64,000 nt of DNA from assembly GCF_005796225.1 (NCBI RefSeq), contig NZ_VAHO01000006.1:62001-126000 (forward strand), given 5' to 3'. The stretch comes from Pseudarthrobacter sp. NamE5 (GTDB lineage: Bacteria; Actinomycetota; Actinomycetes; Actinomycetales; Micrococcaceae). A program made the translations under genes and the position numbers. Under the pieces are notes generated by a model. The model worked only from the letters and a program-made list of their open reading frames with translations, searched no databases and was not told the DNA's origin. Shown one piece after another: positions 33,043-40,584 of the stretch (position 1 is its first letter; the number at the start of each line of letters is the position of its first letter).

Positions 33043-33534
33043 CTAGCTGCGGAAGTTCACAAACTGCAGGTCGGCTTCGTCGAAGTCCTTCAGCAGGGCC
33101 ATGGTCGCCTGAAGGTCGTCCCGCGATTTGGACGTCACACGCAGTTCGTCGCCCTGGATCTGGGACTTGACCGATTTTGGGGCTTCGTCGCGGATCAGCT
33201 TGTTGATCTTCTTCGCCAGGTCCTGCGCGATGCCTTCCTTGATGGAGGCTTCCAAGCGGAACTCTTTGCCCGAGGCATAGGGTTCGCCGGTGTCCAGCGA
33301 CTTCAACGAGATGCCGCGGCGGATCAGCTTGGACTGGAGTACGTCCAAAACCGCCAGGACCCGTTCCTCGGAGTTAGCCTTCATGAGGATCTTGTCGCCG
33401 CTGAAGTCCACCTCGGCGCCGACGCCCTTGAAGTCGTAGCGCTGCGCCAGCTCTTTTTGCGCCTGGTTGAGGGCGTTGGCCACTTCCTGCTTGTCCACTT
33501 TGCTTACGACGTCGAACGTTGACTCGCCTGCCAT
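33043..33534 (-). CDS. yajQ: YajQ family nucleotide-binding protein
   Basis: A 163-residue member of the UPF0234/YajQ family, small cytoplasmic proteins with two RNA-recognition-like ferredoxin folds; some bind cyclic di-GMP. Family blocks are STFDVVSKVDKQEVANALNQ at the N-terminus, ELAQRYDFKGVGAEVDFSGD, IRRGISLKSLDTGEP, and the C-terminal DLQATMALLKDFDEADLQFVN. AAGGAGAG at proper spacing precedes the ATG. Monocistronic; convergent with htpX. No cyclic di-GMP enzyme lies near. Confidence 0.95.
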   Translation of the reverse strand: MAGESTFDVVSKVDKQEVANALNQAQKELAQRYDFKGVGAEVDFSGDKILMKANSEERVLAVLDVLQSKLIRRGISLKSLDTGEPYASGKEFRLEASIKEGIAQDLAKKINKLIRDEAPKSVKSQIQGDELRVTSKSRDDLQATMALLKDFDEADLQFVNFRS

Positions 33535-33718
33535 GACTCTCCTTGTGCTGGTGGAAGCCCTGTGCGCGGACAGGGCGTGATCGCTGCATTCAAGCCTAAT
33601 ACGGATGCCCGCCCGGAGGGGGTGCCCGATTCACAGTTCCCTTTCAGCGGACACTCCTCCGGAACGAAGGAGGGCCGGGAACAGTTGGACCTGTTGGAAG
33701 CAGTCCGAAGGGAACACA

Positions 33719-33967
33719 ATGCGCAAGGCCGTCACTTATGTCATCCTCGGGTCGTCAGCAGCAGGGGCGGTGGCGGCAGCGGGGTCGTCCGTGGCAGCAG
33801 CAGCGGTGGCGGCTTCCATCGTCTTTAGTCCCGTGGCGGATGCTTCCACCCGGATGGAGGGTGTCCGCGAGGACCTGCAGCGGGCAGTCCAACTGAACCA
33901 GATCACTGAGGAGCAGGCCGTGAAGTTCGAGGCCAGGCTCGCCGGGAAACTCCTCGGCGAGCATTGA
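33719..33967 (+). CDS. Small secreted or membrane-anchored protein, 82 residues
   Basis: Not a family I recognise. Residues 1-42 look like a signal sequence: MRKAVTYVILGSSAAGAVAA followed by an Ala-rich hydrophobic stretch, with possible cleavage after ADA. The remaining 35 or so residues form a helical pair (MEGVREDLQRAVQLNQITEE, then QAVKFEARLAGKLLGEH). The pattern resembles short 'I/T-EEQA' helix hairpins found in exported actinobacterial proteins. An AAGGGAA site precedes the ATG. The gene lies between yajQ and tRNA-Tyr. It is probably real given the ribosome-binding site and signal-like start, but its role is unknown. Confidence 0.55.
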   Translation: MRKAVTYVILGSSAAGAVAAAGSSVAAAAVAASIVFSPVADASTRMEGVREDLQRAVQLNQITEEQAVKFEARLAGKLLGEH

Positions 33968-34044
33968 CGCCGCCTCTTTTCCGCGAATTTCCGGCACTTT
34001 TGCCGCCCGGCAGGTGCCGATTCGATTCTTCGGCGGAAGTTCTG

Positions 34045-34050
34045 TAAAGT
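34045..34050 (+). promoter_or_regulatory. Likely -10 box of the tRNA-Tyr gene
   Basis: TAAAGT at 34045-34050 with a degenerate TTCGAT 18 nt upstream (34021-34026). Transcription would start near 34057, about 80 nt before the tRNA. Confidence 0.4.
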
Positions 34051-34137
34051 TGTCTTGCCCGCGGTTACTGGAAGCGGAGCGGCCCGGAAACGGACGTTCC
34101 TCGGACTGCAGCCGGGGGTGATCTTCTTTTGAAGTTC

Positions 34138-34219
34138 GGCAGATTACCCGAGCGGCCAAAGGGGGCTGACTGTAAATCAGCTGGCAACGCCTACGGGGGT
34201 TCGAATCCCTCATCTGCCA
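34138..34219 (+). tRNA. tRNA-Tyr (GTA)
   Basis: An 82-nt class-II tRNA. The acceptor stem GGCAGAT pairs with ATCTGCC (34212-34218), discriminator A. The anticodon arm CTGACTGTAAATCAG carries GTA at 34172-34174. A long variable arm is followed by a normal GGGTTCGAATCCC T-arm. CCA is not encoded. An att-like direct repeat begins 26 nt downstream. Confidence 0.95.
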
Positions 34220-34244
34220 CAGTCCCGGATTCCCGGGGAATTTA

Positions 34245-34270
34245 GACCCGTTCGGATCTCACTTGAGGTC
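34245..34270. repeat. Left direct repeat of the island (att-like)
   Basis: A 26-nt sequence with core TTCGGATCTCACTTGAGGTC (34251-34270), repeated at 37369-37394 with 25 of 26 positions identical and in the same orientation, 3,124 bp away. Located 26 nt after tRNA-Tyr. Confidence 0.8.
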
Positions 34271-34283
34271 CGGGCGGATCTTT

Positions 34284-34578
34284 TTATTGCTCTGTAAGCA
34301 CAGTTGTGAGCACACTGCTGCGCTCACGTGTTTTCCGGGCCGGCAACTGGGACGAGATCCCCTCGGCCGCAGCCTTCGCCGTGGCGTCGGGCATGCGCCC
34401 CATATAGCCATCAGATGCCGCATGTCGTGGAACCGCATCACAGGCAGCCCAGCCTTCTCCACCAGCGCCTCGAACAGTTTTGACGGGTATCCCGGGCGGA
34501 GCTGCCCGCCGTCCTCGCAGGCGAACAGGCCGCCGCTGTCCTGGTACGCCTCGCCGCCTACTCATCAGCAGCAACATC
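34284..34578 (-). pseudogene. Tyrosine recombinase (integrase) C-terminal remnant
   Basis: Reading the minus strand from about 34572, one frame gives YQDSGGLFACEDGGQLRPGY, then KLFEALVEKAGLPVMRFHDM directly followed by RH, ending in the HxxR box of phage-type integrases. A different frame then continues YMGRMPDATAKAAAEGI to a stop at 34284, matching the very C-terminus with its nucleophile Tyr. About 30 residues between HxxR and Tyr are missing, and everything upstream of the box is lost. It is non-functional. Its C-terminal end points at the att-like repeat, as expected for an integrase adjacent to its attachment site. Confidence 0.7.
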
Positions 34579-35077
34579 ACTGAGGGCAATCCGCCGGGCA
34601 GTAGGGCTAGTTTCGACGGGTTAAGTTACCCAACGAAGAGTAGCTTCGACGGAAGAACTTGAATCTGCACGAATGCAGCCCGACCCTGCGAAAATGCAAT
34701 TTGCCGACGCTCATACTAGCCGGTAACTTTGTCGAGGCGGCTTCCCATTTTCCCCCAATTTGGGAGGAAGCTAAGTGGGCCCCGCGGCTACCCCCCATTG
34801 CCGCGGGGCCCTTCCTATGTCATGGAGGAGTCAGCGGCCCGCTCTCCCCCGAAGGAGCAGAGCGGGCCGCCTACCGCCGCCATAGATCCCCTAGGGCCGT
34901 TACAGCACCGGTTCACGGAGAATACGCCGGACAGGTGAACGACAGGCCAACGCCCCGAAAAGTGCACGAGGTTGGAATAACATCCAGCGGAAAGTTGATG
35001 GAAGGTTTTAACGCCGAACACCTTCAGCATCCGAACACCAACCCACCGGCAATGCGCACGACGGTGCTGACGGCGTG
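34579..35077. other. Non-coding stretch of the island with two strong hairpins
   Basis: No convincing gene. It holds a 12-bp perfect hairpin at 34777-34811 (GGGCCCCGCGGC paired) and a second at 34834-34870 (GCGGCCCGCTCT paired), 22 nt apart. Upstream is the imperfect inverted repeat CTTCCC...GGGAGGAAG (34741-34770). The hairpins may terminate transcripts from either side. Possible short plus-strand frames lack ribosome-binding sites and family resemblance. Confidence 0.5.
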
Positions 35078-37228
35078 TCACGGAAGCAACGCGGCGGCCT
35101 CAGCAAGAGACCGACGCAACCACAGGGCGTAGTTGGTCGAGATGTGTTGAGCATCCATATGGGTTGCAAACCCCGCGACAACCGCGGGACAGACATCTTC
35201 CGCGCACAACCACGGAACTACGTCCACGTATTCCGCGCCACCGGCCTCGGCGACGCGCTTCTCCATATCATTGTGTTCGGTGTCCACCGCGTAACTCCGC
35301 TGAGTGTTGCAGCGACGGACGTCGTCGGAATTCGATGTGACGCAGTCCTGGGGATCCTTTTCCGAATATGCCATGTCCCCGATCACGATCACACGGTCAC
35401 TTATCGCGCTCAGCGATTTTATCGTCGAGGCGAGACCCTTTTCCCAGGCGGCGTCCGTGTTTTCTTTGTCAGGGCGCCCATCCTTCTCAAGCCAAGTGCC
35501 CTGGCGTTGACCCGAAATGAGGACGACGCTCGGGCGAAGTGCCTCGATCTTCGCCAGCGAGTCAGCACGGAACGCCTTGCACTCGGGATAATCACCCTTG
35601 CGCTTCGCGTTATAGACCGAAAAGTCGGCTGGCGGACACGAGAACATCGTAAAGACTTCGAAGCGCCGCCCAAGTTCAGTGGCTGTTACGCCGAGCGGAT
35701 CTGCCCACATCTCAGCGTGCGAGTCGCCATAAACCACCACTGTCTCGTCGCTGTTGGCATCACCATAACTGCAAATGGATTTACCGGTTGGGGCATCCAG
35801 GCCCCTTATGCAGGCATGCTGATTGAAGAGGAATCTCCCAGCATGCGGCTCCGGCGGCCATCCTGCAACGTTCACGCTGTCAGCCACGGCCTTTGTCACT
35901 TCGTCAGCCGTCGGTAGGTCGCTACCAGGGGCAACTGCAAAATCATCCGCATTGTCTGTGGGGGAAGGCTTGGGCAGGATCGATCCCAGAATGCTCGTGA
36001 GGCCAATTACTAGCGCCACCAATGCCGCGCCCAAAGCCACGCTGACTGACGGCCGCCGGGCCTTGAGCCCACTGGAGTTCCGTACGGGTAATTCCACATA
36101 CTTGAAGGTAACGATAGACAAGGCCAGCGCCACCCCGACAAAGGCGAGCTTGGTGGTCAGGGCCAGTTCGGTCCCGAGCGATGCCGCGGCGAGGATCAGC
36201 ACGGGCCAGTGCCACAGGTACAGTGAATAAGAGAGCTTGCCAAGCCATTGCAGAGGTCGACACTGCAGGAGCACTTCGGCTCCTCGCTTCGGTGCGATTG
36301 TCCCGCCGATTACCACAAGAACCGTACCGCCAACCGGAAGAATAGCAGCGGACCCTGGGTACCTGGTGTACTCGTCCAGCGTTAGCGCCGCTGCCACAAT
36401 CGCGATGAGCCCGGAGACACTCGTAACGGCAGCAAGAAAAACCGGCAGCCGCATGATCATCGGTGCGAGCACGGCGAGAATTGCGCCAGCCGCCAGTTCC
36501 CAAGTCCTCGACAGGGGAGAGAAGTAGGCCGCGCTCGCGTTCTCCCTCGTCGCGTACACCGACCACATAAGGGAGACTGCGATCGTGACAGCGAGGAGAA
36601 CCGTCAGTCGCGTGCGTAGCGGAACCTTCCGTCCGATCGCAGCGACCGCCATCAATAAGGCCGGCCAGAACAGGTAAAACTGCTCTTCGATGGCCAGGGA
36701 CCAATAGTGCTGTAACGGGGAGGGAGAAACGTCGCTGACCCAGTAGTCCGTCCCTTGCAAGGTTTCGCGAAAATTGCTGGCGAAAAGCGCTGCCCATAGC
36801 CCGTCTTCGGCGGTTCGAGCAGCACCCGTACCGCCGATCAACGCGAAGGATGAAGCTACTGTGACGGCGAGGACAAGAGTCGCGGCAGGCAGGATTCGCC
36901 GAGCCCGTCTTGCATAGAACCCCAAGAGGGAGATCCGCTTCCCCTGTTCAGCTTCTTTGAGCAGGAGGCCGGTGATGAGGAAGCCGGAGACCACGAAGAA
37001 GACGTCAACACCGACGTAGCCTCCTTGCAGCGCCGGCACGCCTGCGTGGTCCAGCACGACCAGTAGAACTGCAATCGCGCGAAGACCCTCTATATCCGGA
37101 CGGAACGTGCGTGGAAGGGATGAAGAGCGCTCGGTTCCCTTCGCGGTGACCATGTGCGTTAGCAGACGGCCTCGGCGTTTACGCGCATCAACGTTGTTTC
37201 CATTGAGCAACCCACTGGCCAGATGCAT
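35078..37228 (-). CDS. Acyltransferase 3 / SGNH-domain fusion (OafA/OatA-like O-acyltransferase)
   Basis: A 716-residue envelope enzyme. Residues 40 to about 400 form the acyltransferase-3 membrane domain, with the signature FRPDIEGLRAIAVLLVVLDH and about ten hydrophobic segments. The conserved block PSPLQHYWSLAIEEQFYLFWP is present. From about residue 440 an extracytoplasmic SGNH hydrolase domain follows. The nucleophile Ser503 is in VYGDSHAEMW and the Asp692/His695 pair in MDAQHIS. Such proteins O-acetylate surface polysaccharides or peptidoglycan. Base composition is visibly less GC-rich than the neighbours, and the gene fills the segment bounded by direct repeats, so it is probably horizontally acquired. 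The start at 37228 follows a GGGGCGACAGG site and a promoter at 37275-37303; a later ATG at 37153 is possible. Confidence 0.9.
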   Translation of the reverse strand: MHLASGLLNGNNVDARKRRGRLLTHMVTAKGTERSSSLPRTFRPDIEGLRAIAVLLVVLDHAGVPALQGGYVGVDVFFVVSGFLITGLLLKEAEQGKRISLLGFYARRARRILPAATLVLAVTVASSFALIGGTGAARTAEDGLWAALFASNFRETLQGTDYWVSDVSPSPLQHYWSLAIEEQFYLFWPALLMAVAAIGRKVPLRTRLTVLLAVTIAVSLMWSVYATRENASAAYFSPLSRTWELAAGAILAVLAPMIMRLPVFLAAVTSVSGLIAIVAAALTLDEYTRYPGSAAILPVGGTVLVVIGGTIAPKRGAEVLLQCRPLQWLGKLSYSLYLWHWPVLILAAASLGTELALTTKLAFVGVALALSIVTFKYVELPVRNSSGLKARRPSVSVALGAALVALVIGLTSILGSILPKPSPTDNADDFAVAPGSDLPTADEVTKAVADSVNVAGWPPEPHAGRFLFNQHACIRGLDAPTGKSICSYGDANSDETVVVYGDSHAEMWADPLGVTATELGRRFEVFTMFSCPPADFSVYNAKRKGDYPECKAFRADSLAKIEALRPSVVLISGQRQGTWLEKDGRPDKENTDAAWEKGLASTIKSLSAISDRVIVIGDMAYSEKDPQDCVTSNSDDVRRCNTQRSYAVDTEHNDMEKRVAEAGGAEYVDVVPWLCAEDVCPAVVAGFATHMDAQHISTNYALWLRRSLAEAAALLP

Positions 37229-37274
37229 CCTGTCGCCCCTTTGGCCCGACGTCTCCTACCGGCTTGTGCGGCCG

Positions 37275-37303
37275 ACCGTACCGCTCTTTACCGCGTGAAT
37301 CAA
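37275..37303 (-). promoter_or_regulatory. Promoter of the acyltransferase gene
   Basis: On the minus strand TTGATT (37298-37303) and TACGGT (37275-37280) have a 17-nt spacer, predicting a start near 37268 and a leader of about 40 nt to the ATG at 37228. Confidence 0.65.
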
Positions 37304-37368
37304 TGCATCTCCCTGAAGAAGGGGTGCGGTCGGCTTGGGCAAAAAATTCTTGACCTCGCCCGGCATTC

Positions 37369-37394
37369 GACCCCTTCGGATCTCACTTGAGGTC
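37369..37394. repeat. Right direct repeat of the island (att-like)
   Basis: Second copy of the 26-nt repeat (core TTCGGATCTCACTTGAGGTC at 37375-37394), with one mismatch to the copy at 34245-34270. Together they bound the integrase remnant and acyltransferase gene. Confidence 0.8.
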
Positions 37395-37439
37395 TGCACC
37401 CGTTGCCCTGGGACGGCGCAGATTTTCTGTAGGCTTCCG

Positions 37440-38090
37440 TCAGGAAGCAGGTCGGGCCTCCTCGTCAACGCCCATGCCGGAGGGCTGGACGGTGACGCGG
37501 GTGACTTTAGCCGGCAGTTCCGCCTCCGCCGACGCCAGGACAATGTGGGTCTGCTCGCCCGCTTCCGCAACGTCAGCGTTCGCGCTCTGGAGGCCGGTAG
37601 CCTCGCGCCTGAGCTCAGCACCTACAGCCTCGTCTATGGGTGTTCCATCCCCCATGGTCCACTTGAAGTCGTAGCTGTAGGTAGGTCCCCAGCTTTGGAT
37701 GACATCGGTAACCCTGGAGAAGCTGACCTCGCGTCCCTGGTCATCGGACGCGCTCACCATGTACATATCGACCGGCGCAGTTCCTTTGCGGTTGTCCACC
37801 TGCGCCACGACATATGAAACCGGATCCGCGCCGATCTTGCCTCTGTAGGCCTCGATCGCCTCCAGCGCAGGGTGGCTCGCGGGCGTGGGCAGCGTGAAGC
37901 TGATCTCGGCACCGGATACCGTTGTGAGCCTGTAGGAGCCGGCTTGCGCGGGCGCTGGCGATGCAGGCGCTGACCGCGGAATTGTGGTCGAAGTGATTGC
38001 TCCGGGGGCCATGCCTTCCTGCTCGGGTGCAGGCGCTGAGCAGGCAGCAAGAGCGAGGACAAGAGCGGCTGGTGCACAGAGAGGCTTCAT
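37440..38090 (-). CDS. Putative lipoprotein, 216 residues
   Basis: An exported lipoprotein of unknown function. The start MKPLCAPAALVLALAACSAP is a lipoprotein signal with the lipobox Cys at residue 17, followed by a Pro/Ala/Thr-rich linker. The mature part reads as a beta-rich domain (GSYRLTTVSGAEISFTLPTP, then SYVVAQVDNRKGTAPVDMYM). It could be an immunoglobulin-like DUF4352-type fold, but that is a guess. The start ATG has AGAGGAA upstream. TTCCGC-N17-TACAGT forms a reasonable promoter on the minus strand around 38135. It lies just outside the direct-repeat island. Confidence 0.7.
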   Translation of the reverse strand: MKPLCAPAALVLALAACSAPAPEQEGMAPGAITSTTIPRSAPASPAPAQAGSYRLTTVSGAEISFTLPTPASHPALEAIEAYRGKIGADPVSYVVAQVDNRKGTAPVDMYMVSASDDQGREVSFSRVTDVIQSWGPTYSYDFKWTMGDGTPIDEAVGAELRREATGLQSANADVAEAGEQTHIVLASAEAELPAKVTRVTVQPSGMGVDEEARPAS

Positions 38091-38328
38091 GGTTCCTCTG
38101 CAAAACTTTGTGCCTGAAGAACTTTGTAGCCACTGTATAGGAGCCGTATGCCCTGCGGAAGAGCAGGCGCCCCGCTGCATCTTGCTCACCGTAAGGCCGG
38201 TATCGTCAGGGTTCACCGCCATCGGAAATTAGGTGGGTTACGTAGGCATGATTAGGGATTGTTTTTAGTATTTCAGCACCTGACACTGGGGGGACTTGAG
38301 GGTTCACGTTCTATTCCAGGGAGCAGCG

Positions 38329-39726
38329 ATGCGGTACAACTTGGCCTTGCTTTTTGGCAGACGCGGTAGAGGTTGCAGGCGTTCCTGGACTGAAGCAGGG
38401 CAGGGAGGCAATCATCCGGTCAGCCTTTCCAGCCGCGGGTCACGGAAGTTGAGCCTCAGCGCTCTGTTCACAGCGCTGTTGCTGGCGCTGGCCACTCTGG
38501 TGGTGCCGGTTGCTGCCTCAGCCGCTACCGGCGACGTTGGGGTTGAGGGTCCGTCCCATTCGGGGACAGGCACGCCAACTGGTACGAAGCGGCAAACGAA
38601 CGCGTTATGGTTCAACGACGGTATCTGGTGGGGGAACCTCTGGGACACGGCCAGCTCGGATTTCCATATTTTCCGCTTCAACGCTGCAATGAAAACGTGG
38701 GTCGACACAGGCGTCGCAACAGAGACGCGGGCGAATACACACCATGACGTGCTGTGGGACGGAAAAACCTTATATGTGGCGAGCTACAGGTTCGCCAACG
38801 ATGGTCTGCCGGCTGAGCCGAACTACCCGACAACCATGCGGCGTTACAGCTACAACTCCAGCACAAAGACCTATAGCAGCCTGGGCTCTTCCCAAATCAA
38901 TAATCAGCGCACTGAGACCCTGTCCATCGATAAGGACTCCACCGGCCGGGTGTGGGCCACCTGGCAGCAGGGAAACCGGATCTATCTGAACGTCACCGGC
39001 ACCGACGGCAAGACCTGGGGGACGCCCTTCCCGCATCCTGCATCCTTGAGCGACGTGTCCGTGGATGACAACTCTGCTGTGATCGCCTTCGGCGGGAACA
39101 AGATTGGTGTGATGTGGAGCCGTCAGGTTGGTGACAGCACGGACGGAATGTACTGGAGCGTCCACAACGATGGAGCCTCCAGCAGTGCCTGGACCACTCC
39201 CGTGGCGGCGGTGAAGGGCCAGCGCAGCGGAGACGACCACATGAACCTGAAGTGGCTGGACTCTTCGTCTGACAAGGTTTTTGCCGCCATCAAGACCTCG
39301 TTCACGTCAGCCTCCCAGCCGCTGATCCAGCTGTTGGCCTTGAATGTCTCAACGTCGACGTGGTCAGCACATACAATCGCGACGGTGTCGGAGTGCCCGA
39401 ACCGGGTGATCGTCATGATTGACGAGGCCGCGCAGAGACTGCGTACGTTCGCCACCTATCCAAAGCCGAGCGGCACAACGAACGCCGGCGCCTGCACCAG
39501 CTCGGGCGGCGCGATCTACGAGAAGTCGACGTCGCTTGGCACTATCAGCTTCACCACCACGAAGACGGCACGCATCGTGGACGCCGACCAGTATGTCCAC
39601 AACGTCACATCCACCAAGCAGAACTTGAACAGTTCTGGGTGGGGTACAACGGGCAGCGGCTTGCTGTTGCTCGCCGATGTGAACGCGACAAGCCGCTACT
39701 GGCACTATTACGAGCCTCCGCGTTGA
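38329..39726 (+). CDS. Secreted protein with predicted beta-propeller (sialidase-like) fold
   Basis: A 465-residue exported protein. A long Arg-rich n-region (about 45 residues) precedes a hydrophobic core, SALFTALLLALATLVVP, and a likely signal-peptidase site, ASAATGD. The body has repeated short Trp/Asp/Gly strands (ALWFNDGIWWGNLWDTASSD, then THHDVLWDGKTLYVASYRF). Further strands read IDKDSTGRVWATWQQGN and KIGVMWSRQVGDSTDGMYWS. This spacing is that of Asp-box or exo-sialidase-like propellers. No catalytic residues are assigned. ATG at 38329 with AGGGAG is preferred; a TTG 33 nt upstream is possible. A terminator follows at 39825. Confidence 0.7.
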   Translation: MRYNLALLFGRRGRGCRRSWTEAGQGGNHPVSLSSRGSRKLSLSALFTALLLALATLVVPVAASAATGDVGVEGPSHSGTGTPTGTKRQTNALWFNDGIWWGNLWDTASSDFHIFRFNAAMKTWVDTGVATETRANTHHDVLWDGKTLYVASYRFANDGLPAEPNYPTTMRRYSYNSSTKTYSSLGSSQINNQRTETLSIDKDSTGRVWATWQQGNRIYLNVTGTDGKTWGTPFPHPASLSDVSVDDNSAVIAFGGNKIGVMWSRQVGDSTDGMYWSVHNDGASSSAWTTPVAAVKGQRSGDDHMNLKWLDSSSDKVFAAIKTSFTSASQPLIQLLALNVSTSTWSAHTIATVSECPNRVIVMIDEAAQRLRTFATYPKPSGTTNAGACTSSGGAIYEKSTSLGTISFTTTKTARIVDADQYVHNVTSTKQNLNSSGWGTTGSGLLLLADVNATSRYWHYYEPPR

Positions 39727-39800
39727 GAGTGGCGTTGCGCCTGTGAAGCTGAAATAGTCCACGACGGCGGTGCTGGACGCTAGGTGGCACCGCTTCCTGG

Positions 39801-39834
39801 CCAAGGAAAGCCTCTGGTCAAGGAAAGCCTCTGG
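39801..39834. repeat. 17-bp tandem duplication next to a terminator
   Basis: CCAAGGAAAGCCTCTGG (39801-39817) and TCAAGGAAAGCCTCTGG (39818-39834) differ at the first base. The second copy supplies the left arm of the terminator at 39825-39856. Confidence 0.8.
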
Positions 39835-39856
39835 AACCACCTGGTTCCGGAGGCTT
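39825..39856 (+). terminator. Intrinsic terminator after the secreted protein gene
   Basis: AAGCCTCTGGAACC pairs with GGTTCCGGAGGCTT (one mismatch) around ACCT, followed by TT. Confidence 0.75.
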
Positions 39857-40003
39857 TTCCACGCCCGGATACGGGCCTGTGGCGCTGTCCGGAGTTGGTG
39901 GATTCCGCCCTCGACACGGCCATGGGGGCGGCGTAGGCTGGCAGCATCGGCGCATGTGCCCCGATGCCCTGCGTCGATACATCCATCGATAAAGGAGGAT
40001 CCA

Positions 40004-40435
40004 ATGAGTGCTGTACGTGAATTCATGACCACGGACGCACGGTGTATTACTGAAAACCAGTCCCTCGTGGACGCGGCCCGCATGATGATGGATCTTGACT
40101 GCGGATCACTGCCGATCTGTGGCGATGACGGCAAGTTGAAGGGCATGATCACCGACCGCGACATCGTCCTCAAGTGCGTTGCCGCCGGCCGCAACCCGGC
40201 TGACGTGATGGCCCGGGACCTCGCCACCGGCAAGCCGTACTGGATTGACGCCGACGCCAACGTGGACGCTGCCATCGAGATGATGGAAACGCATCAGGTC
40301 CGCCGGCTTCCCGTGATCGCCGACCACAAACTGGTGGGCATTATCAGCCAGGGCGACATTGCCCGCAATTACTCTGAGCAGCGTGTGGGCGAACTGGTGG
40401 AGCACATTTCAGAACGCAAGCGGATGAACGCTTAG
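40004..40435 (+). CDS. CBS-domain pair protein
   Basis: A 143-residue stand-alone Bateman module: two CBS domains (residues 7-60 and 72-128) with the usual GMITDRDIVLKCVA and VGIISQGDIARNY ends. Such proteins bind adenine nucleotides and regulate partners. Actinobacterial relatives are often induced by hypoxia or stress (compare mycobacterial hypoxic response protein 1). No partner is encoded beside it. AAAGGAGGATCC is a very strong ribosome-binding site, suggesting high expression. A terminator at 40469 closes the unit. Confidence 0.92.
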   Translation: MSAVREFMTTDARCITENQSLVDAARMMMDLDCGSLPICGDDGKLKGMITDRDIVLKCVAAGRNPADVMARDLATGKPYWIDADANVDAAIEMMETHQVRRLPVIADHKLVGIISQGDIARNYSEQRVGELVEHISERKRMNA

Positions 40436-40468
40436 TCGGAACTGCTGCGGCAGAATTCCACGCAACCT

Positions 40469-40495
40469 ACGCCACGGAGCCCGGCTCCGTGGCGT
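40469..40495. terminator. Terminator between the CBS gene and the convergent LysM gene
   Basis: ACGCCACGGAGC (40469-40480) pairs perfectly with GCTCCGTGGCGT (40484-40495) around CCG, followed by TTATT. Confidence 0.88.
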
Positions 40496-40584
40496 TTATT
40501 GTGCGCCGTCCTGGCCTTGTCCGCGGCTCCGCACCCTTCAAGGCCAGGAGCCGGGGACAAGCTTATGAAGAGCCGTTGGCGAAG

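Noticed and set aside
34659..35132. Plus-strand frame of 157 codons in the island
   Set aside because: No ribosome-binding site, no family features, and it runs through two strong hairpins and into the acyltransferase gene's 3' end.
35078..37228. The acyltransferase as part of an anti-phage defence system
   Set aside because: No accompanying defence genes; surface modification is the direct reading, and any phage effect is speculative.
34251..37394. The direct repeats as target-site duplications of an insertion sequence
   Set aside because: At 26 nt they are far longer than transposon duplications, there are no terminal inverted repeats and no transposase; site-specific integration fits better.
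34220..39726. Whole 34-39.7 kb region as a prophage
   Set aside because: No capsid, tail, lysis or replication genes; only an integrase remnant and envelope-type cargo.
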